NCBI RefSeq assembly: GCF_001189915.1 | Contig: NZ_LFLS01000013.1 | Location: forward strand, 62,001 to 126,000 | Origin: Herbaspirillum autotrophicum | GTDB lineage: Bacteria > Pseudomonadota > Gammaproteobacteria > Burkholderiales > Burkholderiaceae_D | Length of the DNA stretch: 64,000 nucleotides | Direction of reading: 5' to 3' | Shown: piece by piece, positions 1 through 11,181 of the stretch | Position numbering within the stretch: position 1 is the stretch's first letter | How the letters are laid out: each line of letters begins with the position of its first letter | The notes under the pieces: model-generated | Databases searched by the model: none | Told to the model about the DNA's origin: nothing | Seen by the model: only the letters and a program-made list of their open reading frames with translations | Position numbers and translations under genes: made by a program

Positions 1-588
1 TTTGTCCGCCTGACGCAGGGTCAGACCGATGTCATCAAGACCATTGAGCAAACAGTATTTACGGAATTCGCCGACTTCAAACGGATAGATCTGGCTGCCA
101 CTGGCAGTAGTAACGATCTGTTTTTCCAGATCGATCACCAGACGAAAACCTGGGAATGCCTTGACTTCATTGAACAGGTGATCGATCTGCTGCTCTGGCA
201 GCACGATCGGCAACAGCCCGTTCTTGTAGCAATTATTGAAAAAGATATCGGCAAAGCTCGGCGCGATCACGGCGCGGAAACCGTATTGATCCAGCGCCCA
301 CGGTGCATGCTCGCGCGAGGAACCGCAACCGAAATTCTTGCGCGCCAGCAAAATCGATGCGCCCTGATAGCGCGCCTGATTGAGCACGAAATCGGGATTC
401 AGCGGCCGCTTGGAATTATCCATGCCCGGTTCGCCGTGATCCAGATAACGCCATTCATCGAACAGGTTGGGGCCGAAGCCGCTGCGCTTGATCGACTTCA
501 GGAATTGCTTGGGGATGATGGCGTCGGTATCGACATTGGCCCGATCCAGCGGGGCAACCAAACCATCATGGACAATAAATTTATTCAT
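1..588 (-). CDS. leuD: 3-isopropylmalate dehydratase small subunit (partial, C-terminus off the window)
   Basis: Small subunit of isopropylmalate isomerase, which with LeuC converts 2-isopropylmalate to 3-isopropylmalate in leucine synthesis (cytoplasm). The protein starts [20 protein letters not shown] and carries the swivelling-domain signatures [14 protein letters not shown] and [14 protein letters not shown] typical of LeuD. The 196 codons present compare with about 212-217 residues in the family, so only the last 15-20 residues lie beyond position 1. It is the third gene of a minus-strand leuC–entericidin–leuD group, 132 bp below the entericidin gene. Confidence 0.95.
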   Translation of the reverse strand, partial: MNKFIVHDGLVAPLDRANVDTDAIIPKQFLKSIKRSGFGPNLFDEWRYLDHGEPGMDNSKRPLNPDFVLNQARYQGASILLARKNFGCGSSREHAPWALDQYGFRAVIAPSFADIFFNNCYKNGLLPIVLPEQQIDHLFNEVKAFPGFRLVIDLEKQIVTTASGSQIYPFEVGEFRKYCLLNGLDDIGLTLRQADK

Positions 589-720
589 GGCACTTTGTAT
601 CGATCCGGATCACTGCATGCTGCGGCAACCCGGCATGATCGATTTCTCTCAGTTTCTGTTATCGACTCTGCCGCCGCGCATCACCTGCATGCAATGACAG
701 CAGAGGAACGACGTCAGCCC

Positions 721-852
721 TTACTTCTGGCCGGCGTCCTGTACTTTTTCTCCAACCTTCTGCACATCCTTGCCGAAGCCCTGCACGGTATTGCAACCCG
801 CCAGTGTCAGAAACGATGCTGCCAGCAATGTCAGCGCGATGAGTTTTTTCAT
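721..852 (-). CDS. Entericidin A/B-family small lipoprotein
   Basis: A 43-residue lipoprotein. The N-terminus is MKKLIALTLLAASFLTLAGC, a lipoprotein signal peptide with lipobox LAGC (Cys20). The mature part NTVQGFGKDVQKVGEKVQDA is the amphipathic, Lys/Gly/Val-rich entericidin sequence. The family is known for small inner- or outer-membrane lipoproteins, some acting as toxin/antidote pairs (EcnA/EcnB); no partner is visible here. It starts 15 bp after the leuC stop, between leuC and leuD, so it should be co-transcribed with leucine biosynthesis. This placement recurs in betaproteobacteria as I recall it. Its function there is unknown. Confidence 0.85.
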   Translation of the reverse strand: MKKLIALTLLAASFLTLAGCNTVQGFGKDVQKVGEKVQDAGQK

Positions 853-866
853 TATTGGCTCCTGTT

Positions 867-2267
867 TTATAAAGATCTGACATCAACGAAGTGACCGGCA
901 ATCCCGGCCGCAGCTGCCATGGCAGGACTGACCAGATGGGTACGCCCGCCGGCGCCCTGACGGCCTTCAAAATTACGGTTGGAAGTGGACGCGCAACGCT
1001 CGCCCGGTTCCAGACGGTCGGCATTCATCGCCAGACACATCGAGCAACCCGGTTCACGCCATTCAAATCCGGCATCCTTGAATATCTTGTCCAGCCCCTC
1101 GCGTTCGGCCTGTTCCTTGACCAGTCCGGAGCCCGGCACCACCATCGCCAGCTTGACGTTGGAAGCACGGAACTTGCCGCGCACCACGGCTGCTGCTTCA
1201 CGCAAATCTTCAATGCGCGAATTGGTACAGGAACCGATGAACACCTTGTCGATACGAATATCTTCAATCAGGGTATTCGGCTTGAGCGCCATGTAGGCCA
1301 GCGCCTTTTCCATGCCATCGCGCTTGGTAGCGTCTTTTTCCTTGTCCGGATCAGGAATCCGGCTGTCGACCGCGATCACCATTTCAGGCGACGTGCCCCA
1401 GGTGACTTGCGGCTTGATGTCGGCCGCATTGAGCGTGACCACCAGATCGAACTTGGCGCCCGGATCGGTATGCAGCGTGCGCCAGTAACTGACGGCGCGC
1501 TCCCAGTGCGGACCCGACGGTGCGAACGGACGGCCCTTGAGGTAATTGATGGTGGTGTCGTCGACGGCGATCATGCCGGCGCGGGCACCGGCTTCAATCG
1601 CCATGTTGCAGACCGTCATGCGGCCTTCCATCGACAGCGAACGAATCGTCGAGCCGGCGAATTCGATGGCATAGCCGGTACCGCCGGCAGTGCCGATGCG
1701 ACCGATCACGGCCAGCACGATATCTTTTGCCGTCACGCCATGTGGCAACGGGCCGTCGACCTGCACCAGCAGCGATTTGGATTTCTTCGCCAGCAAGGTC
1801 TGCGTGGCCAGTACGTGCTCGACTTCCGAGGTGCCGATACCGTGCGCCAGACAGGCGAACGCACCATGCGTGGACGTATGCGAATCGCCGCAGACCACGG
1901 TCATGCCCGGCAAGGTCGCGCCCTGCTCAGGACCGATCACGTGCACGATGCCCTGACGCTTGTCGTTCATGCCGAAATAAGTCAGGTCGAATTCCTTGGC
2001 ATTGGCGTCCAGTGTTTCCACTTGCAGACGCGAGGTCGGATCGGCGATACCGTTGGCGCGGTTGGTGGTCGGCACGTTGTGGTCGGCCACCATCAGATTG
2101 GCGGCGTTGCGCCACGGTTGACGTCCCGCCAGCTTTAGTCCCTCAAATGCCTGCGGGCTGGTAACTTCGTGCAGCAAGTGACGGTCGATATACAGAATGG
2201 CGGTGCCATCTTGTTCTGTATGCACGACGTGGGATTCCCAAAGTTTGTCGTAAAGCGTTTTAAGCAT
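867..2267 (-). CDS. leuC: 3-isopropylmalate dehydratase large subunit
   Basis: Aconitase-family large subunit (466 aa, normal length) that carries the [4Fe-4S] cluster of isopropylmalate isomerase in leucine synthesis. Visible signatures are [21 protein letters not shown], in which the Cys of VCGDSHT is the first cluster ligand, and the two later ligands in FIGSCTNSR and [11 protein letters not shown]. The start [15 protein letters not shown] matches the family. It is the first gene of the leuC–entericidin–leuD unit. The preceding 105 bp to the M48 gene should hold the promoter, but I cannot assign one with confidence. Confidence 0.97.
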   Translation of the reverse strand: MLKTLYDKLWESHVVHTEQDGTAILYIDRHLLHEVTSPQAFEGLKLAGRQPWRNAANLMVADHNVPTTNRANGIADPTSRLQVETLDANAKEFDLTYFGMNDKRQGIVHVIGPEQGATLPGMTVVCGDSHTSTHGAFACLAHGIGTSEVEHVLATQTLLAKKSKSLLVQVDGPLPHGVTAKDIVLAVIGRIGTAGGTGYAIEFAGSTIRSLSMEGRMTVCNMAIEAGARAGMIAVDDTTINYLKGRPFAPSGPHWERAVSYWRTLHTDPGAKFDLVVTLNAADIKPQVTWGTSPEMVIAVDSRIPDPDKEKDATKRDGMEKALAYMALKPNTLIEDIRIDKVFIGSCTNSRIEDLREAAAVVRGKFRASNVKLAMVVPGSGLVKEQAEREGLDKIFKDAGFEWREPGCSMCLAMNADRLEPGERCASTSNRNFEGRQGAGGRTHLVSPAMAAAAGIAGHFVDVRSL

Positions 2268-2372
2268 GGCGCAAGCGTGTAAAAAGCAACACAGGTCGTT
2301 GAAATGAGCTTTTGATTATGCCATAACTGTGCTGTTTCCGAGTCGCGAATGTGGTTTTAGCCACGCAAACGC

Positions 2373-3218
2373 TCAACGTCCTTTTTTGCTTTGCTCATAC
2401 AGCGGCATCACGCGCTGGGAGTAGACCGTCAAATCATTGACACGGTCCTCACGCGAGGGATGGGTCGACATGAATTTCATCGGTTCATCGCCGCCCACCT
2501 GCGCCATTTTTTGCCACAGGGTAATAGCCGCGCGCGGATCGTAACCGGCGCGGGCGGCCAATTCGACGCCGATGCGGTCGGCTTCGGTTTCATGCGTACG
2601 TGAATTGGGCAAACCCATCGTGACCATATAGGCATATTGGGCGCCTTGCTGGCCGAGGTCGCCCACGCCGAGAATCGAACTGCCGAGGGAAATGAGGCCG
2701 CCCGTCACCATTTGTTCGGAGGCCCGTTCGCGCGCATGTTCACGCAAGGCATGGGCAATTTCATGGCCCATGACCGCCGCCAATTCATCGTCGCTCAGCT
2801 TGAGTTTGTCGATCAGGCCGGTATAAACCGCAATCTTGCCGCCCGGCATGCACCAGGCGTTGACGTCCGGCGCCGTGATCAGATTGACTTCCCAATTCCA
2901 TTTGGCGGCATCCGGACGAAACGCCGTGGTTTGCGGAATCAGGCGATTGGCGATGGCGCGCACCCGGCGCAATTGCGCTGCATTCTGGTTCAATGCCCCT
3001 TTTTTGCGCTGTTCTTCCAGTACCTGAGCGTATTGTTTGGAAGCAGAGGTATCCATTTCCTGTGACGACAACGCCATGCGCTGCTGGCGGTCGACACCGA
3101 CCAGTCCACCCTGCGTGGTGTTCACCGTTTCACACGCGATCAACGCCAGCGCGCTGATCAACAACGCTGCATAGTTACGAACCCGAATCTTGCGCACCAC
3201 ACCTGTCCCCTTGAACAA
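2373..3218 (-). CDS. M48-family metalloprotease, lipoprotein (YcaL/LoiP-like)
   Basis: Zinc metalloprotease anchored in the cell envelope. The start is TTG at 3218; a GTG at 3200 is an alternative. A hydrophobic segment ends in the lipobox LIAC (Cys29), so the mature protein is lipid-modified. The peptidase domain carries HEIAH at about 152-156 and the third zinc ligand in the ETEAD segment (about 210-214). The family contains periplasmic/outer-membrane quality-control proteases such as LoiP and YcaL. It sits alone downstream of aroC, separated by a hairpin terminator. No TPR repeats are present (281 aa), unlike BepA. Confidence 0.88.
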   Translation of the reverse strand: MFKGTGVVRKIRVRNYAALLISALALIACETVNTTQGGLVGVDRQQRMALSSQEMDTSASKQYAQVLEEQRKKGALNQNAAQLRRVRAIANRLIPQTTAFRPDAAKWNWEVNLITAPDVNAWCMPGGKIAVYTGLIDKLKLSDDELAAVMGHEIAHALREHARERASEQMVTGGLISLGSSILGVGDLGQQGAQYAYMVTMGLPNSRTHETEADRIGVELAARAGYDPRAAITLWQKMAQVGGDEPMKFMSTHPSREDRVNDLTVYSQRVMPLYEQSKKGR

Positions 3219-3226
3219 TGACGATC

Positions 3227-3268
3227 AAACAACACAAAAGCGATACAAACACGGGTTTGCATCGCTTT
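3227..3268 (-). terminator. Intrinsic terminator after aroC
   Basis: A 14-bp stem with one mismatch pairs 3237-3250 with 3255-3268 around a 4-base loop. On the minus strand it is followed by the T-rich stretch TTTTGTGTTGTTTG. It lies about 80 bp below the aroC stop and just above the M48 start. Confidence 0.65.
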
Positions 3269-3348
3269 CACTTGCTTATTGCATCCATCGCAATTGACCG
3301 GACAAACGGGCAGCAGTTCTGCCGCCGCCGTCAGCCTTGCGAACTTTC

Positions 3349-4449
3349 TTATTTTTTCGAATCGGCAATCGAAGGTGTATCGACACTGACATCGCCGCAT
3401 TGCGCGCGGTTGCGCAATGCATGATCCATCAGCACCAGCGCCAGCATGGCCTCGGCAATCGGTGTAGCACGAATGCCGACACAAGGATCGTGACGACCAA
3501 AGGTTTCCACCTGCGACGGCTGGCCGGCCTTGTCAATCGACTGCCGCGCCTGACGGATACTGGAAGTCGGTTTGATGGCAATCGAGGCCGTGATTTCCTG
3601 ACCGGTGGAAATGCCGCCCAGAATGCCGCCGGCATTGTTGCCGATAAAACCTTGCGGGGTCAGCTCGTCGCCATGCTCGGTGCCCTTTTGCGCCACCGAT
3701 TTGAAACCGGCGCCGATTTCCACGCCCTTGACGGCATTGATACCCATCAGGGCATAGGCAATCTCGGCGTCGAGCTTGTCATAAATGGGTTCGCCCAGAC
3801 CGACCGGCACGTTCTGCGCCACCACATCGATGCGCGCACCGCAGGAATCGCCGACCTTGCGCAAGTCATCCATATAGGACTCAAGTTGCGGAATGATGCT
3901 GGCATTGGCGGCAAAAAACGGATTGTCGCGCACATGCTCCCAGGATTCAAACGGAATCGCGATATCGCCGAGCTGGCTCATGCAGCCTTTGAAGGTGGTG
4001 CCGTATTTTTCAAACAACCATTTCTTGGCCACTGCCGCCGCGCCCACTACCGGCGCCGTCAGGCGTGCCGAAGAACGACCGCCGCCGCGCGGATCGCGGA
4101 TGCCGTATTTGTGCCAGTACGTGTAGTCGGCATGACCGGGGCGGAAGGTTTCCAGCAGATTGCCGTAATCCTTGCTGCGCTGGTCCTGATTGCGGATCAG
4201 CAAGGCAATCGGGGTGCCGGTGGTTTTGCCTTCGAACACGCCCGACAGGATTTCCACGGTATCGGGTTCCTGCCGCTGGGTGACGTGGCGCGACGTGCCC
4301 GGCTTGCGCCGGTCCAGTTCCGGCTGGATATCGGCTTCCGACAGCACCATGCCCGGCGGACAGCCATCAATGACGCAGCCAATGGCCGGACCGTGGGATT
4401 CACCAAACGTCGTGACGGTAAACAGCGTGCCGAAAGTATTGCCGGACAT
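3349..4449 (-). CDS. aroC: Chorismate synthase
   Basis: Catalyses the last shikimate-pathway step, 5-enolpyruvylshikimate-3-phosphate to chorismate, using reduced FMN. It is 366 aa. Family signatures are [18 protein letters not shown] at the N-terminus, [14 protein letters not shown] near 106, [21 protein letters not shown], and the C-terminal [21 protein letters not shown]. The ATG at 4447-4449 gives the canonical [10 protein letters not shown] start. It follows the MFS–acyltransferase gene by 74 bp on the same strand and may be co-transcribed; its own downstream terminator is at 3227-3268. Confidence 0.97.
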   Translation of the reverse strand: MSGNTFGTLFTVTTFGESHGPAIGCVIDGCPPGMVLSEADIQPELDRRKPGTSRHVTQRQEPDTVEILSGVFEGKTTGTPIALLIRNQDQRSKDYGNLLETFRPGHADYTYWHKYGIRDPRGGGRSSARLTAPVVGAAAVAKKWLFEKYGTTFKGCMSQLGDIAIPFESWEHVRDNPFFAANASIIPQLESYMDDLRKVGDSCGARIDVVAQNVPVGLGEPIYDKLDAEIAYALMGINAVKGVEIGAGFKSVAQKGTEHGDELTPQGFIGNNAGGILGGISTGQEITASIAIKPTSSIRQARQSIDKAGQPSQVETFGRHDPCVGIRATPIAEAMLALVLMDHALRNRAQCGDVSVDTPSIADSKK

Positions 4450-4523
4450 AATAAATTTCTGAATGGACGTAAAAACCCGATTTTACCAGTGCTTGCCCCT
4501 GCAGCGGGAATCACAGGCAGAAC

Positions 4524-6410
4524 TCACTTCCATTCACCGCGCAGGTCGGCCACGCGCTGCTTCAGATATTCCGGGCTGGCTTCGGCCGCCGCCACCGGTT
4601 CACCGACCACCAGCTCCAGGCGGGAAAACAGACCGCGCTTGAACGAACGATGAAACGGATTGCCATTGCCGCGCGTCAGCAAACTGCCCCACAAACCGCG
4701 CAGGGCCATCGGCAATACCGGCACCGGACTGCGGTCGAGGATTTTCTTGACGCCCCCCTTGAATTCATTGATTTCACCATTGCTGGTCAATTTTCCTTCC
4801 GGGAAAATGCACACCAGATCGCCTTCATGCAATGCCTGAGCAATATCGACATAAGCCTTTTCCATCAGCCACGGATCTTCCTTGGCCGGTGCAATCGGAA
4901 TCGCCTTGGCGGTTCTGAAAATCCACGCCAGCACCGGAATCTTGAAAATCCGGTGATCCATGACAAAGCGGATCGGGCGCGGACTGGCCGCCATGATGAC
5001 GATGGCGTCGACGTAGCTGACGTGATTGCAGACCAGCACGGCAGCTCCTTCCACCGGGATCCGTTCGGTATTGACGGTACGCACGCGATGGATGGTGTGG
5101 ATCAGTATCCACGCCAGGAAGCGCATCAGGAATTCCGGCACCAGCGAGAAAATATAGGTCGCTACCAGCGCATTGAGAATCGCCGTGGTCAGGAAAATCT
5201 CGGGAATGGTAAAGCCGGCGCGCAACAACACCATGGCCAGCAACGCCGCCACCACCATGAACAGCGAGTTCATGATATTCATCCCGGCGATGGTGCGCGA
5301 GACGTGCTGCGGATCGCAACGGGTCTGAATCAAGGCAAACAGCGGCACGATGTACAAGCCGCCAAACACGCCGATCATGACGCAATCGAACAAGATGCGC
5401 GGCGCGCCGTGCTGCGCCACAAAGCCAAGCAGATCGACCAGTCCGGTATGGGTATAACTGGTGCTGGCCAGATACAGATCGAAGCCGAAGATCGACAAGC
5501 CAATCGCGCCGAACGGTACCAGACCGATTTCAACCTTGTGGCCGGACAAACGCTCACATAACAGCGAACCGGTACCGATGCCGACCGAAAACACCGTCAA
5601 CAGCAACACGAATACGCTGTGATCGCCATGCAGATAGTTTTTGGCGTACAGCGGAAACTGCGCCAGCATGATGGCGCCGTAAAACCAGAACCAGGAATTG
5701 CCCAGCATCGACAGGAACACCGGCCGGTTGCGCCGCGAAAAAGCCAGGTTGCGGGCGGTCTCGGTGAACGGATTCCAATTGATTTTCAGATCCGGCGCCG
5801 GTGCCGGCGACAAGGGAATCCGCAAACTCATGAGCCAGCCCAGCAAGGCAATCGCGATCGTCACCGCCGCCACCAGTTCCAGCCCCCACGGTTTGTACAC
5901 CACCAATACCGCGCCCACCACTTCGCCGATCAGGATGCCGACGAAGGTCCCCATTTCAATCACACCGTTACCACCAACCAACTCTTCCGGCTTCAATTGC
6001 TGCGGCAGATACGCGTACTTGACCGGCCCGAACAGGGTTGAATGCAAACCCATGCCGATCACCGCCGCCACCAGCAGCCACAGGTGATGCGTCATCCAGC
6101 CGAAGGCGGCCACCGCCATGATCGCAATTTCCAGCAATTTGACGAAGCGCGCCAGCCGCGATTTTTCCAGCTTGTCCGCCAGTTGCCCGGCGGTGGCCGA
6201 AAACAGAAAGAATGGCAAGATGAACAAACCCGGAATCAGATTGTTCAGAAAACCGGAATCCATATCGGTCCAGCTCAGCGCGTCATATGTAATGATGGTC
6301 AGCAGCGCGGTCTTGAATACATTGTCATTGAGCGCGCCGAGAAACTGCGTCCAGAAAAAGGGACCGAATCGACGCTGGGACAACAGGGAAAACTGATTGG
6401 ATTGAGACAT
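4524..6410 (-). CDS. MFS transporter fused to 1-acylglycerol-3-phosphate acyltransferase (LplT–PlsC type)
   Basis: A 628-residue two-part membrane protein. Residues about 1-410 form a 12-helix MFS domain resembling the lysophospholipid flippase LplT (FGPFFWTQFLGALNDNVFK at the start). The C-terminal ~200 residues are a PlsC acyltransferase with the catalytic motif NHVSYVDAIV (HX4D-type) and the substrate motif FPEGKLTSNGE. E. coli makes lysophospholipid flippase LplT and acyltransferase Aas as separate proteins; here transport and re-acylation are probably coupled in one chain. The start MSQSNQFSLL at 6410 is preferred over an upstream in-frame codon at 6467, because the longer form would run through the terminator at 6444-6475. 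It lacks the AMP-binding (acyl-ACP synthetase) domain of Aas. Confidence 0.88.
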   Translation of the reverse strand: MSQSNQFSLLSQRRFGPFFWTQFLGALNDNVFKTALLTIITYDALSWTDMDSGFLNNLIPGLFILPFFLFSATAGQLADKLEKSRLARFVKLLEIAIMAVAAFGWMTHHLWLLVAAVIGMGLHSTLFGPVKYAYLPQQLKPEELVGGNGVIEMGTFVGILIGEVVGAVLVVYKPWGLELVAAVTIAIALLGWLMSLRIPLSPAPAPDLKINWNPFTETARNLAFSRRNRPVFLSMLGNSWFWFYGAIMLAQFPLYAKNYLHGDHSVFVLLLTVFSVGIGTGSLLCERLSGHKVEIGLVPFGAIGLSIFGFDLYLASTSYTHTGLVDLLGFVAQHGAPRILFDCVMIGVFGGLYIVPLFALIQTRCDPQHVSRTIAGMNIMNSLFMVVAALLAMVLLRAGFTIPEIFLTTAILNALVATYIFSLVPEFLMRFLAWILIHTIHRVRTVNTERIPVEGAAVLVCNHVSYVDAIVIMAASPRPIRFVMDHRIFKIPVLAWIFRTAKAIPIAPAKEDPWLMEKAYVDIAQALHEGDLVCIFPEGKLTSNGEINEFKGGVKKILDRSPVPVLPMALRGLWGSLLTRGNGNPFHRSFKRGLFSRLELVVGEPVAAAEASPEYLKQRVADLRGEWK

Positions 6411-6443
6411 GAACTCAGGAAAGTGAGGGAAATAACGCGGACA

Positions 6444-6475
6444 AGAAAAAACCGTCCATGACAACATGAACGGTT
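6444..6475 (-). terminator. Intrinsic terminator after the CBS-domain gene
   Basis: An 11-bp stem with one mismatch (6450-6460 with 6465-6475, loop ACAA). On the minus strand it is followed by TTTTTT (6446-6451). It lies about 70 bp below the CBS gene stop and above the MFS–PlsC start. Confidence 0.85.
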
Positions 6476-6543
6476 TGGATCAGCACCGGATCACCCGCGC
6501 GGGGTGTGGAACCGGCCAACCACGGCAGACGCTGACAACGCGC

Positions 6544-6993
6544 TCAACCGTTCTCTTCTTCGGCAGGCCAGTCGCGGATATAGGCCTTCAACATCTTGTT
6601 TTCGAAACCCTGTGCATCGAGCACCGCCTTGGCAACGTCGTAGAACGACATCACGCCGAGCAGGGTCTTGGCATCCATGACCGGCACATAACGCGCATGC
6701 TTTTCCAGCATGATGCGGCGCACTTCATTGAGATCGGTATCGGGTGTGACGGTGATCGGATGATCATCCATATGCTTGCGCACGGTGCTGGTGCCAACGG
6801 TGCCATGGTTGGCCTGCAAGGTCTTGAGTACTTCGCGGAAGGTCAGCATGCCGACCAGTTCGCCGAATTCCATGACCACCAGCGAGCCGATGTCTTTCTC
6901 AGCCATCGTGCCTACCGCGTCCGCAATCGAAGTTTCCGGCGTGACGGTAAATAGGATATTGCCTTTGACTTTGAGAATTTCAGAGACTTTCAT
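6544..6993 (-). CDS. Tandem CBS-domain protein
   Basis: A 149-residue cytoplasmic protein made of two CBS domains (about 8-60 and 75-130), each with the typical strand–helix pattern ending in GVM/GMLTFREV and VPVMDAKTLLGVMSFYDV. CBS pairs bind adenine nucleotides or similar ligands as a sensor. Stand-alone versions of this size are common in Burkholderiales and have no assigned partner. It is monocistronic, with a strong terminator downstream and 186 bp of upstream space. The start MKVSEILKVKGN follows a plausible AGG-rich leader. Confidence 0.85.
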   Translation of the reverse strand: MKVSEILKVKGNILFTVTPETSIADAVGTMAEKDIGSLVVMEFGELVGMLTFREVLKTLQANHGTVGTSTVRKHMDDHPITVTPDTDLNEVRRIMLEKHARYVPVMDAKTLLGVMSFYDVAKAVLDAQGFENKMLKAYIRDWPAEEENG

Positions 6994-7179
6994 GGTGTCA
7001 TCCTGATTAAAGTTGTTTTAAATGCGTATTGCTGCTGTTGCCAACGTATCGGTATCTTGACTGTAGCCCAAGCCGGCTGAAAAATCTACACGCCAACGGG
7101 CTGCATTTGCATGGTACGAGGTTTATAGCCATTTCGGCAACCCTGACGACAGTCATCCCGAGAGATAACGGTCGCCGGT

Positions 7180-8511
7180 TCAGACTGCCCGGCCGGTGAC
7201 CGGCGTCGGCGGCAGCGCCGGCACGGCGGCGTTATCCGCCGGCGCCGCAAGATAGTCCGACAAGGTCTGGTTCAGCACACTGCCGATTGCGGTTTCCAGC
7301 GTGTCGACCAGGCGCCGGTCTTCATCCATGTGGGTGGCGGCATCAAACACGAACAAGCGGTAGACGTCCGACAATGTCAGCACATCCGGGTTGATCAGCA
7401 AGGTCCAGCTATCCAGACCATCCACCATGCGCTTGCCCCAGGCTGCCTTTTTCGGGCCGTCGGCCTTGATCGAACCGACCCAGCCGGCGTCCAGCATCTT
7501 TTCCAGCAAACTTTGCAATTCTTCGAAGCCGAGCCGGGTTTCCGCCCGCAGGGTCCCGGCATCGACCATCGCCGATTCGCCATTGACGCGGGCGTGGTGC
7601 AAGATCGTCAAGACTTTCATGGCATCGAGAAACTCACCGCCGGGCGATGCCACATGCCACCAGCGCTCATAACGCACCACCGGCAGGGCCGCGGTCAGCA
7701 AGGCGCCGAGCAAGGTGATCATCCACAGCATGTAGATCCACAGCAGGAAGATCGGCAAGGCGGCGACCGCCCCGTACACCATGGTGTAGGTCGGGAATTT
7801 GATGATATAGGCAGCAAACAGGCGCTTGGCGATTTCCACCGCAACCCCGGCCAGCAAGCCGCCCCAGATGGCGTCGCGCCAATCCACCCATTGATTCGGC
7901 ACGGCAATATACAAAAGGGTAAAGGCGGCGGTGGTCAGCAAAACCGAAATCAGCGTATAGAAACTGGCGCCGATCAGCGGTACGCTGGTGACCACGCCGT
8001 TGGTGGCCGCGTACAGATAAGAAGTCACGCTGATGGAGACCCCGATCAGCAACGGCCCCAGCGTGATGATGGCCCAGTACACCAGAATCCGTTGCATCAG
8101 CGGCCGCGATTTCTTGACGCGCCAGATCTGATTGAAGACACGGTCGATAGTGGCCATCGTCATGACCGACGTGAAAATCAGCGCCACCCCGCCGACCGCC
8201 GACAGACGCGCCGACTTCGAGGCGAATTGATTCAGGTAACCGAGGATGGTATTGGCGACCCCCTTGGGCATCAGGTTTTGCACGAAATAGGCTTCCAGCG
8301 CCGAGCGGAATGTGCTGAACAAGGGAAACGCGGTAAACAGCGCCAATGCAATCGTGAGCATCGGCACCAGCGACAGGATGGTGGTAAACGTGAGGCTGCC
8401 GGCGACTTGCGGCAGACGGTCGTCATTGAGCCGGCGGGCGGCGAACTTGAACAAGTCCTGCAATTGCGCGCGGGTCAGTCCTTTCATATTGCGAAAAAAA
8501 GTAGGCAGCAT
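7180..8511 (-). CDS. YihY/virulence factor BrkB family membrane protein
   Basis: A 443-residue inner-membrane protein with six hydrophobic helices in the first ~290 residues (UPF0761/YihY core) and a soluble C-terminal region with winged-helix-like character (LTILHHARVNGESAMVDAG…). The signature RLPQVAGSLTFTTILSLVPML is typical. The family was once called ribonuclease BN in error; its true function is unknown. Start choice is uncertain: ATG 8511 (MLPTFFRN) or ATG 8487 (MKGLTRAQL). Neither has a good ribosome site. It diverges from wrbA. Confidence 0.85.
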   Translation of the reverse strand: MLPTFFRNMKGLTRAQLQDLFKFAARRLNDDRLPQVAGSLTFTTILSLVPMLTIALALFTAFPLFSTFRSALEAYFVQNLMPKGVANTILGYLNQFASKSARLSAVGGVALIFTSVMTMATIDRVFNQIWRVKKSRPLMQRILVYWAIITLGPLLIGVSISVTSYLYAATNGVVTSVPLIGASFYTLISVLLTTAAFTLLYIAVPNQWVDWRDAIWGGLLAGVAVEIAKRLFAAYIIKFPTYTMVYGAVAALPIFLLWIYMLWMITLLGALLTAALPVVRYERWWHVASPGGEFLDAMKVLTILHHARVNGESAMVDAGTLRAETRLGFEELQSLLEKMLDAGWVGSIKADGPKKAAWGKRMVDGLDSWTLLINPDVLTLSDVYRLFVFDAATHMDEDRRLVDTLETAIGSVLNQTLSDYLAAPADNAAVPALPPTPVTGRAV

Positions 8512-8635
8512 TTGACAATCAAAATAATATCGATCAGGCCAGACCACGAATCCGGTCGCCGGGTTCCCCGACGCCTCAGGAACCCATGTTCGAGACCACC
8601 AAAAACCTGTTCATGATCTCGCACCAAGATCGTGA

Positions 8636-9663
<1,028 letters not shown>

Positions 9664-9709
9664 CCCGCGCTGTTCACGCTACCCCCGGCCACCGATCCGA
9701 TCCGCCACT

Positions 9710-11116
9710 ATGAGTGACTTCCTGCAAGCTTGCCGTGAACTGATCGGCGCCTCCCACGTCCTGACCGCTGCCGCCGATACTGCCGGCTACCTTACCGATC
9801 AGCGCGGCCGCTTTACCGGCAAGGCGCTGGCGGTGCTCAAACCGGGTACAACCGACGAAGTCGCCGGCGTGGTCCGCCTGTGTGCCGCGCACCGGATACC
9901 GATCGTGCCGCAAGGCGGCAATACCGGGCTGGTACTCGGCAGCGTGCCCGATGCCAGCGGCGACGCCGTGCTGTTATCGCTGACCCGGCTCAACCGCATC
10001 CGCGCGGTCGACCCGATCAACAACACCATGACCGTCGAAGCCGGCTGCATTCTGGAACATGTACAACAAGCGGCGGCCGCCGCGCAACGGCTGTTCCCGT
10101 TGTCACTGGCGGCGCAAGGCAGTTGCACCATCGGCGGCAATCTGTCGACCAACGCCGGCGGCACCGGCGTGCTGCGTTACGGCAATACGCGCGAACTGTG
10201 TCTCGGACTCGAAGTCGTCACCGCCGACGGCGACGTCATGAGCAGCCTGCGCGGCTTGCGCAAGGACAATACCGGTTACGATTTGCGCGACCTGTTCATC
10301 GGCGCCGAAGGCACCCTGGGCGTGGTCACCGCCGCGGTACTCAAACTGTTTCCGCAACCCAAGGCGCAAGTCACCGCACTGCTGGCACTGGATACGCCGG
10401 ATCAGGCGCTGCGTGTGCTGGAACTGGCACAGGCCCAATGCGGCGCGGCACTGACCGGTTTCGAACTGATGTCGGACCTGTGCCTGCAACTGGTGATACG
10501 CCATTTCCCGCCACTGCGGCTGCCGTTCAATCAGGCATCGCCGCAATATCTGTTGCTGGAATTATCCGACAGCGAATCCGAAGCCCATGCCTCGGCGATG
10601 CTGGAAAGCGTGGTCGGCGCTGCACTGGAACAGGAACTGATCACCGATGCAGTGGTGGCGGCCTCGATTGCCCAATCGAAATCGCTGTGGCTGTTGCGCG
10701 AAAACATTTCGATGGCGCAGGCGCATGAAGGCAAGAATATCAAGCACGACATTTCGGTACCGATTTCCCGCATCGGCGAATTCATCCGCGTCACCGACCG
10801 TCTGCTGCAAGCGGCCTCGCCCGGCTGCCGCATGGTGACCTTCGGCCATCTGGGCGACGGCAATCTGCACTACAACGTATCGCCGCCGGCCGGTGTCAGC
10901 GATGTCAGTTTCATTACCGCGCAGGCCGAGATCAATCGCGTAGTGCATGACAGCGTTGACCAGTTCGGCGGCTCGATTTCCGCGGAACACGGACTCGGCG
11001 CATTGAAGCGCGAAGAAATCCTGCGCTACAAATCACCGACAGAACTGAAGTTGATGCGCAGCATCAAACAGGCGTTGGACCCACACAATCTGATGAATCC
11101 AGGCAAGGTCCTGTAG
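9710..11116 (+). CDS. FAD-linked oxidoreductase, D-2-hydroxyglutarate dehydrogenase-like
   Basis: A 468-residue VAO/GlcD-type flavoprotein expected to oxidise a D-2-hydroxyacid. The N-terminal FAD-binding domain (about 30-210) shows IPIVPQGGNTGLVLGSVPD and GGNLSTNAGGTGVLRYGNTR. The C-terminal cap (about 215-465) ends with the metal/substrate motif GHLGDGNLHYN and SISAEHGLGALKREEI. These features are closest to D2HGDH-like enzymes and less like glycolate oxidase GlcD. The ATG at 9710 gives a family-like start MSDFLQACRELIG. It stands alone between DUF2069 and a small secreted protein, so the substrate is not fixed by context. Confidence 0.87.
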   Translation: MSDFLQACRELIGASHVLTAAADTAGYLTDQRGRFTGKALAVLKPGTTDEVAGVVRLCAAHRIPIVPQGGNTGLVLGSVPDASGDAVLLSLTRLNRIRAVDPINNTMTVEAGCILEHVQQAAAAAQRLFPLSLAAQGSCTIGGNLSTNAGGTGVLRYGNTRELCLGLEVVTADGDVMSSLRGLRKDNTGYDLRDLFIGAEGTLGVVTAAVLKLFPQPKAQVTALLALDTPDQALRVLELAQAQCGAALTGFELMSDLCLQLVIRHFPPLRLPFNQASPQYLLLELSDSESEAHASAMLESVVGAALEQELITDAVVAASIAQSKSLWLLRENISMAQAHEGKNIKHDISVPISRIGEFIRVTDRLLQAASPGCRMVTFGHLGDGNLHYNVSPPAGVSDVSFITAQAEINRVVHDSVDQFGGSISAEHGLGALKREEILRYKSPTELKLMRSIKQALDPHNLMNPGKVL

Positions 11117-11134
11117 AACGCTCCCCGCTCAGTC

Positions 11135-11164
11135 TGGCAGGATGCGTTCAGCATCCCGCCATTT
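11135..11164 (+). terminator. Stem-loop after the FAD-linked oxidoreductase gene
   Basis: Stem 11135-11145 with 11151-11161 contains one internal mismatch and has a 5-base loop. It is followed only by TTT, so termination may be weak. It lies 18 bp below the stop codon. Confidence 0.45.
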
Positions 11165-11181
11165 GCTCCGGGGAGTTCTCC

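Noticed and set aside
891-2138. A 415-codon open frame on the plus strand opposite leuC
   Set aside because: It lies wholly antisense to a clear leuC, and its translation is His/Arg/Gln-rich with no domain. It is a shadow of GC-rich codon bias.
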